This document shows, one piece after another, positions 1 through 9,591 of a stretch of 50,723 nucleotides of DNA. The position numbers and the translations under genes were made by a program. Origin of the DNA: Maribacter sp. MMG018. Lineage in GTDB: Bacteria; Bacteroidota; Bacteroidia; Flavobacteriales; Flavobacteriaceae. The notes beneath the pieces are model-generated. The model saw nothing but the letters and a program-made list of their open reading frames with translations. It did not search any database and was not told the origin of the DNA. Every line of letters starts with the position of its first letter. Within the stretch, counting starts at the first letter, position 1. The stretch covers positions 1-50,723 of the forward strand of contig NZ_JAGJEC010000007.1 in NCBI RefSeq assembly GCF_018100785.1. The letters are read 5' to 3'.

Positions 1-173
1 GGTATTTTGAAGGGTGGTGAATCGTTGAAAAACCGCCATTTCTCGTTGTCCGACATGTAACCGGACAAAGTGCAAAATTCACTCGATGAACGGTTCGGGC
101 GTTAATTTCACTTTATCGATTTTTAAAGCAGTTAAACCGTAGTTTTTAAATTTTTAAGGAACTGTAAAAGTGT
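1..173. other. left-edge non-coding stretch
   Basis: No reading frame, RNA gene or clear hairpin terminator is visible between the window edge and the end of the ABC-F gene. It is probably the 3' flank of that gene or part of a neighbour lying outside the window. Confidence 0.4.
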
Positions 174-2042
174 TTAACCTTCCATTTTCGCCGATAGTTC
201 AAACCAACGTTCGGTTTTTGTATCGATAGCATCGGTAACCTCGCCAAGTTCTACGGACAAAGCTTCTATTTGTTCACCAGATAAAGAAGTATCGGTAAAC
301 CTATTTTGTATTTCCTGTTTTTTGGATTCCAGTTTTTGTATTTCCTTTTCCAATTGTTTGAACTCTTTTTGTTCTTGATAGGATAATTTAACGGATTCCG
401 TTTTCTTCCATGTGTTTTTAGGTGCCTCGGTTTTTTCTTTCTGGTCTCTTTTTTCGATTACCTGACTATCTTCATAGGCCCTATAGTCAGAATAGTTTCC
501 GGGAAAATCCTCGATAACCCCGTTGCCCTTGAAGACGAATAGGTGATCTACTATTTTGTCCATAAAATAACGATCGTGCGAAACAACGATTAGGCAACCT
601 TGAAAATCTAACAAGAAGCTTTCAAGTACGTTTAGGGTTACAATGTCCAGATCGTTGGTAGGTTCGTCTAAAATGAGAAAATTAGGGTTTTGAATAAGAA
701 CCGTGCAGAGGTATAACCGCTTGCGTTCACCACCACTTAGTTTTTCTACAAAGTCATATTGTTTTTTTCTATCAAAAAGAAACCGCTCCAAAAGCTGTTG
801 TGCAGAGATCTGTCTTCCTTTCATCAAAGGAATAAAGTCCCCGAACTCACGAATAACATCTATAACTTTTTGGCCTTCCTTTATTTTTATGCCTTTTTGC
901 GTGTAGTAACCAAACTTGATGGTTTCACCTACCACCACTTTCCCGTTATCGGGTTGGTCTTTGCCAGATAGAATATTTAGAAAAGTCGATTTTCCTGTGC
1001 CATTTTTTCCTATAATGCCTACTCTTTCCCCTTTGGTAAAAGAATAATCGAATTTGTCCAAAATTGGCTTGTTGGGAAACGATTTTGATATTTTGTGAAG
1101 CTCAATGATCTTGTTGCCCATGCGCTCCATATTCATTTCTAACTGAACCTCGTGTTCTTTTCTACGTTGGCTGGCCTTTTCTTTAATGGTATTAAAATCA
1201 TCTATTCTAGATTTCGACTTTGTAGTTCTTGCCTTCGGCTGGCGTCGCATCCAGTTCAATTCTTTTTTGAAAAGTATTTCAGATTTGTGCTGCTCTACCG
1301 CCTGTTGTTCTATTCTTGCTTCCTTTTTTTCTAGATAATAAGAGTAATTGCCTTTGTATGGGTATAGCTTGCCGTTGTCCAGTTCCAATATTTCGTTGCA
1401 GACGCGTTCAAGAAAATACCGGTCGTGGGTCACCATAAAAAGCGTTAGGTTTTCTTTTGCGAAATATTCTTCTAACCACTCTATCATTTCAAGGTCAAGG
1501 TGGTTTGTAGGCTCATCAAGTATTAAAAGGTCGGGCCGGTTGATAAGTGCATTTGCCAAGGCCAAACGTTTTTTCTGCCCACCTGAAAGCTTCCCTACTT
1601 TAGCGTTTAGGTCTTCTAGCTTTAGTTTATAAAGAATCTGTTTATACTGGGTTTCAAAATCCCATGCCTCAAACCGGTCCATGGCCTCGAACGCTTTTTG
1701 GTAAGCTTCGGCATCCTCTGGGTTTGCCAATGCTTTCTCATAATTTGCAATTACTTGTAATATTTCGTTGTCAGAAGCGAAAATGGTTTCCTCGATGGTT
1801 AAGGAGGGGTCCATTGTCGGTTCTTGGGCCAAGAAAGATACCCTAGTGCTTTTACGGTAGTTTACCTGACCTGTGTCAGGAGTATCGGCACCCGATAGAA
1901 TATTTAAAATAGAGGTCTTTCCACTACCGTTTTTTGCGATTAATGCTATTTTTTGGTCTTTATTGATACCAAAGGAAAGATTTTCGAACAAGACCAATTC
2001 CCCGTAGGATTTGGATATATTTTCAACTGTGAGTAGGTTCAT
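174..2042 (-). CDS. ABC-F family ATPase, Uup-like
   Basis: Soluble ATPase with two fused ABC nucleotide-binding domains and no membrane segments, the ABC-F layout. Proteins of this family act on the ribosome (translation factor or antibiotic protection); Uup-type members are housekeeping. First Walker A is AKNGSGKT at residues 36-43, where Ala replaces the usual first Gly. The first signature is LSGGQKKR. The second domain has GKNGTGKS near residue 345 and LSGGERKR, and both Walker B regions read LILDEPTN. The inter-domain linker contains the basic RRQPKARTTKSKSR stretch typical of Uup. The last 70 residues form a charged coiled coil like the Uup C-terminal domain. 622 aa matches the family. 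It starts 6 bases after the stop of the upstream DUF4105 gene, so the two are probably cotranscribed. The exact ABC-F subgroup is inferred. Confidence 0.9.
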   Translation of the reverse strand: MNLLTVENISKSYGELVLFENLSFGINKDQKIALIAKNGSGKTSILNILSGADTPDTGQVNYRKSTRVSFLAQEPTMDPSLTIEETIFASDNEILQVIANYEKALANPEDAEAYQKAFEAMDRFEAWDFETQYKQILYKLKLEDLNAKVGKLSGGQKKRLALANALINRPDLLILDEPTNHLDLEMIEWLEEYFAKENLTLFMVTHDRYFLERVCNEILELDNGKLYPYKGNYSYYLEKKEARIEQQAVEQHKSEILFKKELNWMRRQPKARTTKSKSRIDDFNTIKEKASQRRKEHEVQLEMNMERMGNKIIELHKISKSFPNKPILDKFDYSFTKGERVGIIGKNGTGKSTFLNILSGKDQPDNGKVVVGETIKFGYYTQKGIKIKEGQKVIDVIREFGDFIPLMKGRQISAQQLLERFLFDRKKQYDFVEKLSGGERKRLYLCTVLIQNPNFLILDEPTNDLDIVTLNVLESFLLDFQGCLIVVSHDRYFMDKIVDHLFVFKGNGVIEDFPGNYSDYRAYEDSQVIEKRDQKEKTEAPKNTWKKTESVKLSYQEQKEFKQLEKEIQKLESKKQEIQNRFTDTSLSGEQIEALSVELGEVTDAIDTKTERWFELSAKMEG

Positions 2043-2048
2043 GTATTG

Positions 2049-3236
2049 TTAGGTGTGTTGTTGAGTGTTTTGTTTTTTTAGATACATGAATAAATAAAGA
2101 TACCTGCAAAACAAAGCTGATAAAATAAAAATGAGTAGAATGGAGAATACCTGAACTTTCAAGATCCATAAAACTATGTTTGTAAACAAAAGCCCCAATA
2201 ATAATGTCATATAATTTTGAAACCATTTGGGTAACTTTCTTCTTGCTATAAAAAAGGTCGCAATTATGTTAGGTGCAAAGGCCCATAGAGCATTAAAATT
2301 CATTTTTGTGGCCTCATGATCTGTAAAGAACCATAAAAATAAAATAAGAATTCCGGCAAGACCCGTAACAGAAAAAAGGACAACATCCATCCAACGGGTT
2401 CGTTTCTCATTCTTGACGTCTATATAGGTTATTATAAGAACCGATAATAGTAACAGTGCCAGCCAAAATACCGGTGTTAAAATAAAAAGGGTCTTGTCTT
2501 CTTTTTTGGGTATGTTCAATAGAACCTGTTCCTCTTTTATTAATGGCTTTCCGTCTAACGTGGTCTGTTTCATTTGCTCGTAAACATACAAGGGTAAAAA
2601 CATATGTTCGTAAGGGGTAGCCTTTCGGTCTATTACGGCACCAAGGGCAAGGTCAATACCAAAGTTAGACCATGAGTTTACCTTTAGGTTTTGGTGAATT
2701 AACTCCCTAAATGTATAGTGGTCGTTAAAATGTGTGTAGTCGTATACAAGTTCATCTCCGAAATTTTTTTCAAATACTAATGGTATGCGGGTGGCACAGT
2801 TATCAAAAAGAAAATCATATTTATATTTGCGGTTCTCTGGCAACAAGTTATGTTCGAGGAAAGATACTATTGCTTTGCGCTGGTCTAAATTTAAGTTTAG
2901 CTTTTGTTCTTTTACCCAGCGTTGTTCCAATTGGTAACTTCGCATAAAATAGCGAAAAGGGATTCGAGATATTGTGTAGGCAAGTTTTCCTCTAGTGAAA
3001 TTTAAATAAAAATTAGGGTCTTCAAAATCATAGGTGCCGTAACCATATACCACGTCTATGCCTAAAGAAGGGTCTTTAAAACGTATGGCGCTATGGCCAA
3101 ATTTGGCCGCTAGTTCATCGCCGGTACCAACGGTGAGCAAGCTTAGCTCCGATAATGGGGACAATTGGGGGCCTTGTGAAAAACCTTGGATCCCAAAAGT
3201 TAAAAAACAATAAAATAGAAATACTTTCTTTAACAT
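2049..3236 (-). CDS. DUF4105 (Lnb N-terminal-like) exported membrane protein
   Basis: An N-terminal signal peptide (residues 1-20, ending GFSQ) is followed by a DUF4105 domain, a papain/NlpC-like fold also found at the N-terminus of lacto-N-biosidase-type proteins. Visible motifs are GHSAIR with His48, a YGYGTYDF segment and DNCATR with Cys147, which probably form a Cys-His pair. The C-terminal third (about residues 245-395) is strongly hydrophobic with four or five predicted membrane spans. The domain would therefore lie in the periplasm, anchored in the inner membrane. The substrate is unknown; peptidase or acyltransferase chemistry is only inferred from the fold. It is cotranscribed with the ABC-F gene and diverges from pssA. 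Confidence 0.75.
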   Translation of the reverse strand: MLKKVFLFYCFLTFGIQGFSQGPQLSPLSELSLLTVGTGDELAAKFGHSAIRFKDPSLGIDVVYGYGTYDFEDPNFYLNFTRGKLAYTISRIPFRYFMRSYQLEQRWVKEQKLNLNLDQRKAIVSFLEHNLLPENRKYKYDFLFDNCATRIPLVFEKNFGDELVYDYTHFNDHYTFRELIHQNLKVNSWSNFGIDLALGAVIDRKATPYEHMFLPLYVYEQMKQTTLDGKPLIKEEQVLLNIPKKEDKTLFILTPVFWLALLLLSVLIITYIDVKNEKRTRWMDVVLFSVTGLAGILILFLWFFTDHEATKMNFNALWAFAPNIIATFFIARRKLPKWFQNYMTLLLGLLFTNIVLWILKVQVFSILLIFILSALFCRYLYLFMYLKKQNTQQHT

Positions 3237-3318
3237 GTATTAATCTGTTCGATAACAGAACAAAGATGCAAATAATAACCAATTTATCTTATTTTTACTA
3301 AAATTGATTGAAGATATT

Positions 3319-4056
3319 ATGCGAAAACATATCCCTAATTTTATAACCCTTTTAAATGTTTTTTGTGGCAGTGTAGCAACGGTTTTTGCAGTGTTGAACA
3401 AGTTGGAAATGGCTGTTTTGTTCGTTGTTTTGGGCATTTTTTTTGATTTTTTCGACGGACTCGCAGCTCGTGTCTTGAACGTTAAAAGTGAATTAGGACT
3501 TCAGCTAGATTCTTTGGCGGATATGATTACCAGTGGTCTTGTTCCGGGTATTGTTATGTTTCAGTTACTGGCGATGTCGCAGAGTGGGGGGTGGAGCTTA
3601 AATACCACTTCTTTTTTGGAAACAGGTAATTTTCAGTGGTCTGCAGTGTTGCCCTTTGCGGGTTTTATAATTACCATGGCCTCTGCTTACCGCTTGGCCA
3701 AATTTAATTTAGATGAGAACCAGGTTTCTTCTTTTATCGGTCTACCGACACCCGCCAATGCTTTGTTGATATTGTCGTTGCCTTTGATACTTTTTTACAA
3801 TAGTAGTAATGGTGTCAGCGAAATTATTCTGAACCAGTGGTTTTTGTTGGTACTTACCCTTGTAAGTGCCTATTTGTTAAACTGCAATTTGTCTTTGTTT
3901 GCATTAAAATTTAAGAATTGGGGCTTTAAGGACAATGCCCTGCGATATATATTTTTGATCGTGAGCCTAATTATGTTGATAACGATGAAGTTTTTGGCTA
4001 TTCCCCTAATAATTGTGTTTTACATTGTTAGTTCGTTCGTGCAGCAAAAGTTCTAA
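3319..4056 (+). CDS. pssA: CDP-diacylglycerol--serine O-phosphatidyltransferase
   Basis: Makes phosphatidylserine from CDP-diacylglycerol and serine, the first step to phosphatidylethanolamine, in the inner membrane. The CDP-alcohol phosphotransferase signature D-x2-D-G-x2-A-R-x8-G-x3-D-x3-D is complete: D43, D46, G47, A50, R51, G60, D64 and D68 counted from the chosen start. Six to eight hydrophobic spans follow. The start at ATG 3319 (MRKHIPNFITLLN) is preferred over an in-frame TTG 15 bases upstream because IPNFITLLN is the usual N-terminus of this family. It diverges from the DUF4105 gene. An archaetidylserine-type activity is unlikely in this lineage. Confidence 0.93.
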   Translation: MRKHIPNFITLLNVFCGSVATVFAVLNKLEMAVLFVVLGIFFDFFDGLAARVLNVKSELGLQLDSLADMITSGLVPGIVMFQLLAMSQSGGWSLNTTSFLETGNFQWSAVLPFAGFIITMASAYRLAKFNLDENQVSSFIGLPTPANALLILSLPLILFYNSSNGVSEIILNQWFLLVLTLVSAYLLNCNLSLFALKFKNWGFKDNALRYIFLIVSLIMLITMKFLAIPLIIVFYIVSSFVQQKF

Positions 4057-4089
4057 GGTGTTTTTATTTCTATTTTATTAATTTATAAT

Positions 4090-4623
4090 ATGTTAGACCT
4101 AGACCCTATACATGATGACAATACCGAATTTTGGTTGAGGGGTTCCGTTAAGGGCGTGCCGCCATTGCTTCAGCCCGCCGCACATGCATTGTTGCAATCT
4201 GATAAGGAGTTGAAGGTGTATACTAAAACTTTGCCAGCAAATCTTTTATGGGAAAAACCAGAGGGTAGGGCGTCTGTAGGGTTTCATATAAAACATATTA
4301 TTGGAGTGTTAGATCGGATGATGACCTATGCAAAGGGGAAGGCGTTAACCGAGGAGCAGTTTAAGTATTTAAAACGTGAAGGCGAGAAAGATGATTCATT
4401 GTCGATAGATGACCTTTGCAAGCTTTTTAGTGGTCAGGTAGAAAAAATGCTGCAATATTTTGAAGGTATTTCCGAAGAAGAATTAAAAGAAACAAGAACA
4501 GTGGGCAGAAAAAAACTTCCATCAACTGTTTTGGGGCTTTTGTTTCATGCGGCTGAACACAGTCAGCGACATGTAGGGCAGTTATTGGTTACTGTTAGTT
4601 GGTTAAAATCATTACAAAAATAG
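4090..4623 (+). CDS. DinB family protein
   Basis: A 177-residue helical protein of the DinB/YfiT four-helix-bundle superfamily, whose members usually bind a divalent metal through three histidines. Candidate ligands are H66/H69 in GFHIKHI and H157/H161 in the C-terminal HAAEHSQRHVGQL stretch, which matches the typical DinB H-x3-H-x-GQL ending. Relatives include thiol-dependent transferases and damage-induced proteins of unknown role, so no substrate can be named. It lies 33 bases after pssA and 41 bases before a GyrI-like gene, suggesting a loose operon. Confidence 0.8.
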   Translation: MLDLDPIHDDNTEFWLRGSVKGVPPLLQPAAHALLQSDKELKVYTKTLPANLLWEKPEGRASVGFHIKHIIGVLDRMMTYAKGKALTEEQFKYLKREGEKDDSLSIDDLCKLFSGQVEKMLQYFEGISEEELKETRTVGRKKLPSTVLGLLFHAAEHSQRHVGQLLVTVSWLKSLQK

Positions 4624-4664
4624 GCAGACTGGATGACGGTTTGTAGAAAAATGAAATAAGGGTT

Positions 4665-5141
4665 TTGGATATAGCACCTAGAATAGAATTTGTAGAAGAT
4701 AAAATATTAGTAGGTGTGTCATTGTCAATGAGTTTGGCAGAAAATAAGACCAAAGACCTCTGGGGGTCTTTTATGGTGCGCAACAAAGAGATCAAGAACA
4801 GGACCAATTCCGAATATATTTCTTTACAGGTTTATCCAAAGGATTATTACTATAACTTTAGTCCAGTCAATAAGTTTGTAAAGTGGGCTCTTGCAGAGGT
4901 TACGGATGTGAACGTTGTACCAGAAGGAATGGAGGTATTTATGCTCCCAAAAGGTAGGTATGCCGTTTTTGACTATAAGGGGATGCCTAACGATGCTACG
5001 ATCTTTACTTATATTTTTCAAGAATGGTTGCCCCATTCGGGATACCAATTGGCAAACCGTCCTCATTTTGAAGTACTAGGGGACAAGTACAAGAATAATG
5101 ATCCTAATTCAGAAGAACAGATCTGGATTCCTATACAATAA
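4665..5141 (+). CDS. GyrI-like small-molecule-binding domain protein
   Basis: A 158-residue stand-alone GyrI-like (AraC effector-binding) domain with no DNA-binding part. Typical features are the early strand VGVSLSMSL, the FMLPKGRYAVFDYKG segment near residue 85 and the closing EEQIWIPIQ strand with its Glu. Such domains bind hydrophobic small molecules; some have hydrolase-like activity. No ATG is available: the frame opens only at TTG 4665, after an in-frame stop at 4644. The ATG at 4651 is in another frame and stops after two codons. The gene ends 2 bases before the MFS start, so translation is probably coupled. The ligand is unknown. Confidence 0.75.
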   Translation: MDIAPRIEFVEDKILVGVSLSMSLAENKTKDLWGSFMVRNKEIKNRTNSEYISLQVYPKDYYYNFSPVNKFVKWALAEVTDVNVVPEGMEVFMLPKGRYAVFDYKGMPNDATIFTYIFQEWLPHSGYQLANRPHFEVLGDKYKNNDPNSEEQIWIPIQ

Positions 5142-5143
5142 AA

Positions 5144-6406
5144 ATGAAAGAATCTAGAAAAGTACCTTGGTACTACCTGTTTATGTTGATTTTGGCAGGG
5201 GAGAGTGTATTTATCCTGCCATTTGTGCTGCAACGGGTTTTTAGGCCGACGGTTTTAAAAGTGTTTAATTTGGACAATGTTCAATTAGGCCTGTGTTTTT
5301 CTGTATATGGTTTTGTTGCCCTTGTGTCCTATTTATTCGGTGGTCCGCTGGCAGATAGGTTTCCCCCAAGAAAGTTAATTGCAACGGCCTTATGGTTAAC
5401 TGCTTTGGGCGGTTTGCTCTACGCTACTTTCCCTGATTATGCTACCCTTCAACTGCTCTATGGGTTCTGGGGTTTTACTACAATTTTTCTTTTTTGGTCA
5501 CCAATGATAAAAGCTACCCGCGTATGGGGCGGTGATCGGTCGCAGGGAAAGGCTTTTGGTTTGTTGGATGGGGGAAGGGGACTTGTAGGTGCACTTTTTG
5601 GAACCATGGGGGTTTTGGTATTTTCTTTTATTATGACCAACGGGTTGGAGCAGGCTTCGCTTGAAGAAAGCAGGTCGGCCTTTAGGTATGTGATATTGAC
5701 CTCCTCCGGTATTGTGACCGTGGTAGGGGCCTTGGTTTGGATGTTTATGAAACTGCCAGATCAGGTAGAGAAAAAAATAATAGTTGAGAGAATTACTGTG
5801 TCACAGGTAAAGGAGGTGCTTGCATTGCCATCGGTATTACTGCTTATGGTGATTATTCTTTGTGCCTATGTGGGGTATAAGATTACCGATGTTTTTTCCC
5901 TTTATGCTCAAGATGTTATGTTGTATGACGAGGTGGCTTCTGCCCAAGTGGGTACGTTTTTGCTCTTTGCAAGACCTTTTGTGGGGGTGTTGATCGGGGT
6001 TTTGGCCGACCGTTCGAGGCCTAGTCTATGGCTTTTTCTTGGTTTTATTATTGCCTTTTTCGGAGCTTTGGTCTTTGCCTCGGGTATAGTTGTAAACGTT
6101 TCATGGTTCCTGTTTCTACTCTCTATATTAGTGGTGGCAATAGGGGTGTATGCGGTACGTGCGCTTTATTTTTCGGTAATGCAGAGCGGAAAAATTCCGT
6201 TGTTGTATACCGGTACGGCTGTAGGGCTAATTTCGTTGATCGGTTATACACCTGATATTTTTGCCGGACCTGCAATGGGGTATTTACTGGATAGTTCGCC
6301 GGGCTTAAAAGGACATCGGCACGTATTCTCGATGTTGGCGGTATTTTATTTTATAGGAGGGGTGGCCGCTTTCCGATATTTTCAGTTGTATGGTAAAAAG
6401 TTGTGA
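5144..6406 (+). CDS. MFS transporter
   Basis: A 420-residue inner-membrane protein with about twelve hydrophobic spans. The loop between spans 2 and 3 carries the MFS motif A-like sequence GGPLADRFPPRKL, and a second copy (GVLADRSRP) lies after span 8. The closest recognisable shape is the sugar/organic-anion MFS group that includes YihN-like proteins, but the substrate cannot be read from the sequence. It starts directly after the GyrI-like gene and is convergent with lptB. Confidence 0.85.
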   Translation: MKESRKVPWYYLFMLILAGESVFILPFVLQRVFRPTVLKVFNLDNVQLGLCFSVYGFVALVSYLFGGPLADRFPPRKLIATALWLTALGGLLYATFPDYATLQLLYGFWGFTTIFLFWSPMIKATRVWGGDRSQGKAFGLLDGGRGLVGALFGTMGVLVFSFIMTNGLEQASLEESRSAFRYVILTSSGIVTVVGALVWMFMKLPDQVEKKIIVERITVSQVKEVLALPSVLLLMVIILCAYVGYKITDVFSLYAQDVMLYDEVASAQVGTFLLFARPFVGVLIGVLADRSRPSLWLFLGFIIAFFGALVFASGIVVNVSWFLFLLSILVVAIGVYAVRALYFSVMQSGKIPLLYTGTAVGLISLIGYTPDIFAGPAMGYLLDSSPGLKGHRHVFSMLAVFYFIGGVAAFRYFQLYGKKL

Positions 6407-6443
6407 CCGGACGATAACCATGCATGTAGTGCAACCTCTTTGT

Positions 6444-7184
6444 TTAAAAATCAAGCTTCTTTTTACGTAGCTCAAAGTTCTGACCTAAATAGACCTTACG
6501 AACCATTTCATCTGCGGCAAGATCTTCTGGAACACCCGATTTTAGAATCCCGCCTTCGAACATAAGGTAAGAACGTTCTGTAATGGCCAAGGTTTCTTGT
6601 ACGTTGTGGTCCGTTATGAGTATACCTATATTTTTGTTTTTTAATTGGGCTACGATTCGTTGAATGTCCTCTACCGCAACAGGGTCTACACCTGCAAAGG
6701 GTTCGTCCAATAATATAAATTTGGGGTCGGTGGCCAAGGCCCTCGCTATTTCGGTACGTCGTCTTTCTCCACCAGATAAGAGGTCTCCCCGGTTTTTTCG
6801 AATATGACCTAAGCTGAATTCTTCGATAAGGGATTCCATCTTCATATGCTGTTCTTTTTTACTCAACTTGGTAAGTTGAAGCACACTTAAGATGTTTTTT
6901 TCAATGCTAAGTTTTCTAAAAACGGATGCTTCCTGTGCCAGATATCCGATACCGTTTTGGGCCCTTTTGTACATGGGAAATTTGGTGATTTCCATGTCAT
7001 CTAAATAGATGTTTCCGCCATTGGGTTTGATAAGGCCAACGATCATATAGAACGAGGTTGTTTTTCCTGCTCCGTTCGGTCCTAGAAGACCAACGATTTC
7101 CCCTTGGTTCACTTCTAAAGAAATACCTTTGACCACTCTACGGCCACGGTAAGACTTCATTATATTTTCGGCTCTTAGCTTCAT
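6444..7184 (-). CDS. lptB: LPS export system ATP-binding protein LptB
   Basis: Cytoplasmic ATPase that powers lipopolysaccharide extraction from the inner membrane by LptFG. The Walker A is GPNGAGKTT near residue 35, the Q-loop segment reads [15 protein letters not shown] (a hallmark of LptB), the signature is [15 protein letters not shown] and Walker B plus D-loop is [13 protein letters not shown], followed by the H-loop ILITDHNV. At 246 aa it matches the family (about 241). It is the last gene of the minus-strand kdsD-tatC-AhpD-like-lptB block, which joins Kdo synthesis and LPS export. An LptF/LptG-type permease lies about 25 kb away at 32158. Confidence 0.95.
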   Translation of the reverse strand: MKLRAENIMKSYRGRRVVKGISLEVNQGEIVGLLGPNGAGKTTSFYMIVGLIKPNGGNIYLDDMEITKFPMYKRAQNGIGYLAQEASVFRKLSIEKNILSVLQLTKLSKKEQHMKMESLIEEFSLGHIRKNRGDLLSGGERRRTEIARALATDPKFILLDEPFAGVDPVAVEDIQRIVAQLKNKNIGILITDHNVQETLAITERSYLMFEGGILKSGVPEDLAADEMVRKVYLGQNFELRKKKLDF

Positions 7185-7235
7185 CTTTTCAAATCTAACC
7201 TATATTCATTTCCAACAAAAGGATTTAGCACTTAT

Positions 7236-7586
7236 TTAACCTTGGGTCGTTTCCAATGTTTCCCAGTATTCGTATGCACGTCTTAGGTGTGGAATTACGA
7301 TGGTTCCTCCTATTAAAGTGGCAATACTTAGTGTTTCCATCACTTCTTCCTTGGTGAGGCCTTCTTTGTAGCAGCTCTCTAAGTGATATTTTACACAATC
7401 GTCGCAACGTAAAACGGTAGAGGCGACCAAACCTAATAGTTCTTTGGTCTTTACATCTAAAGCCCCTGCGGTGAACGCATTTGTATCCAAATTAAAAATA
7501 CGTTTTATTACCTTGTTGTTGTCCGCCAATATTTTATCGTTCATTTTAGAACGATAGGCATTAAATTCCTCAACTGCGTTTGACAT
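7236..7586 (-). CDS. carboxymuconolactone decarboxylase/AhpD-like protein
   Basis: A 116-residue all-helical protein of the CMD/AhpD superfamily. The redox-type motif C-D-D-C-V-K-Y-H (CxxCxxxH) is present near residues 79-86, as in AhpD-like peroxidase reductants and unlike true decarboxylases. The following LTKEEVMETLSIATLIGG stretch is the conserved helix of the family. Its start lies inside the 3' end of tatC (17-base overlap), so the two are translationally linked. A thiol-disulfide role in the cytoplasm is inferred; the partner is unknown. Confidence 0.85.
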   Translation of the reverse strand: MSNAVEEFNAYRSKMNDKILADNNKVIKRIFNLDTNAFTAGALDVKTKELLGLVASTVLRCDDCVKYHLESCYKEGLTKEEVMETLSIATLIGGTIVIPHLRRAYEYWETLETTQG

Positions 7587-8424
7587 TTGCTTTTGCTTTT
7601 TTAGCTTCTTTTTTGGCTTCTCTTTTTATTACTCTTCCAGAAATATAAATACTTACCTGGTATAAAATTAGAACCGGTATGGCCACGATAATCTGGCTGG
7701 CTACATCTGGAGGTGTAATCACGGCAGAAAGAATCAATACCACCACGAGGGCAATTTTTCGGTATTTCTTCATTATTTCAGGGGTCACCAAGCCTACTTT
7801 TGTTAAAAAGAAGATGATGATGGGTAATTCAAAAAGAACACCACACGCAAGCACGGCCGACCTAACTGTACCTATGTAAGAGTCTAGGTCAAATTCGTTC
7901 AAGACCATTTCACTTACCTGGTAGGTGCCCAAAAAATTAATGGATAAAGGGGCAACTATATAGTATCCAAAAAGAACCCCCATGAAGAATAAAAGAGATG
8001 CTATAAAAATAAACCCTTTAGAGTGTTTACGTTCTTTTTCGTAAAGACCGGGGCTTATGAATTTCCAAAGTTCATACAATACGTATGGGAAACCAACAAT
8101 TATACCTACCCAAATAGCGGTCCAGATATCGGCGGAAAATTGTCCCGACATTGTTCTACTCTGAATGGTAAAGGGTAATTTGTCCTTACAAAAATCAGAT
8201 TCGATATTTATAAAATTCGCCGCCTTGCAAAAGAACTCATAGGTAGGAAAATCCATTTGCGAGGGGCCAAATATGATAACGTCAAAAATAAAACGACTGA
8301 AAACAAAAGCCACTATACCAATGAGGACAACGGCAATTGTAGATCGGATCAAATGCCATCTTAATTCTTCAAGATGGTCTAAAAACGACATCTCGTTTGG
8401 GGAGGTTGTGCTTTTTTCTGCCAT
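7570..8424 (-). CDS. tatC: Sec-independent (Tat) translocase subunit TatC
   Basis: Polytopic inner-membrane component of the twin-arginine translocase that recognises RR signal peptides. The N-terminal cytoplasmic helix reads FLDHLEELRWHLIRS, the classical TatC signature, followed by six hydrophobic spans. A periplasmic insertion with two cysteines lies between spans 1 and 2. A basic C-terminal tail (KREAKKEAKKAKANVKRS) ends the protein. Its ATG overlaps the kdsD stop by one base (TAATG), and its end overlaps the AhpD-like gene by 17 bases. No tatA/tatB gene is nearby. Confidence 0.95.
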   Translation of the reverse strand: MAEKSTTSPNEMSFLDHLEELRWHLIRSTIAVVLIGIVAFVFSRFIFDVIIFGPSQMDFPTYEFFCKAANFINIESDFCKDKLPFTIQSRTMSGQFSADIWTAIWVGIIVGFPYVLYELWKFISPGLYEKERKHSKGFIFIASLLFFMGVLFGYYIVAPLSINFLGTYQVSEMVLNEFDLDSYIGTVRSAVLACGVLFELPIIIFFLTKVGLVTPEIMKKYRKIALVVVLILSAVITPPDVASQIIVAIPVLILYQVSIYISGRVIKREAKKEAKKAKANVKRS

Positions 8425-9410
8425 TATATAATACCTTCGTTTATAAGGTTATGTAAGTGGATTACACCAGCATATTCACCATCTTTAAGGGCCAATAACT
8501 GGGAAATTCCTTTTTGTTGCATTAAATCCAAGGCCTTGATGGCCAGTGTGTCCATTTCGATGGTCTTTGGGTTTTTTGACATTATATCGGCAGCCGTTAG
8601 CCCTTTTATATTGTCATGGTTGTTCAGCATTCTTCGAATGTCGCCATCGGTTACGACACCCACAACTTTATTGTTGTCCAGTACAGCAGTGACCCCTAAC
8701 ATTTTTTCTGAGATTTCTACGATTACCTGTTTTACCTCTGTGTTTAACTGAACTTTCGGAATTTGGTTGTTCTTGGCTATGTCAGAAACCCTTAGGTACA
8801 GTCTTTTGCCAAGTGTGCCACCGGGATGAAATTTTGCAAAATCGGCACTGCTGAACCCTCTTAGTTCTAAGAGTACAATGGCAAGGGCGTCGCCCATGAC
8901 AAGCTGGGCCGTAGTACTTGTTGTAGGGGCCAGACCATTTGGGCACGCTTCTTTTTCTACGAACGTATTCAGAATATGATCGGCCTGTTTGGCCAAGAAA
9001 GATTCGGTATTCCCCGTCATACCTATTAATATGTTCTTTCCTCTTTTTATAAGTGGAACCAACATTTTAATTTCTGGGGTATTGCCACTTTTAGAAATAC
9101 ATATAACTATGTCATTTTCTTGTATAGTTCCTAGGTCGCCATGTATGGCGTCGGCCGCATGCATAAAAATAGCCGGTGTACCCGTAGAGTTGAGCGTAGC
9201 TACTATTTTAGAGGCTATAATGGCGCTTTTTCCAATTCCGGAAATGACAACCCTTCCCTTTGATTCTAAAATACAATTAACGATTCTGGAAAAATCCTCG
9301 TTTAAAAGTGTAGTAAGGTGGCCTATGGCGTCCCGTTCTTTTTCAATCGTTCTTTTTGCCAAGTCCAGAATAGTGCTGTCCGATGTCAATGTATTATTCA
9401 ATTTTATCAA
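8424..9410 (-). CDS. kdsD: KpsF/GutQ-type D-arabinose-5-phosphate isomerase
   Basis: Converts ribulose-5-phosphate to arabinose-5-phosphate, the precursor of Kdo for the LPS core. Residues about 35-180 are the SIS sugar isomerase domain (VVISGIGKSAIIASKI, then CISKSGNTPEI and HAADAIHGDLG). The C-terminal half has two CBS domains (from about 205 and 270). At 328 aa the length matches KdsD/KpsF. It is the first gene of the envelope block and diverges from recQ. A TAATTTTG box on the minus strand at 9447-9454 lies in the right place for a promoter, but no clear -33 box was found. Confidence 0.93.
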   Translation of the reverse strand: MIKLNNTLTSDSTILDLAKRTIEKERDAIGHLTTLLNEDFSRIVNCILESKGRVVISGIGKSAIIASKIVATLNSTGTPAIFMHAADAIHGDLGTIQENDIVICISKSGNTPEIKMLVPLIKRGKNILIGMTGNTESFLAKQADHILNTFVEKEACPNGLAPTTSTTAQLVMGDALAIVLLELRGFSSADFAKFHPGGTLGKRLYLRVSDIAKNNQIPKVQLNTEVKQVIVEISEKMLGVTAVLDNNKVVGVVTDGDIRRMLNNHDNIKGLTAADIMSKNPKTIEMDTLAIKALDLMQQKGISQLLALKDGEYAGVIHLHNLINEGII

Positions 9411-9591
9411 TGGTATTCCTAAAAGAATGTGTTATCTTTAAGATTGCAAAATTACGTAAACTTAATTTTATAGGATCTGTATCAGATAATAATTTGGTTG
9501 TACGTTATAGTTTTTTGAGATTTGATTTTGATATGGGTCAAAAGCGAATTATAATTGCGGTGACCTTGAAAATTTGATATACTTTATAAAA

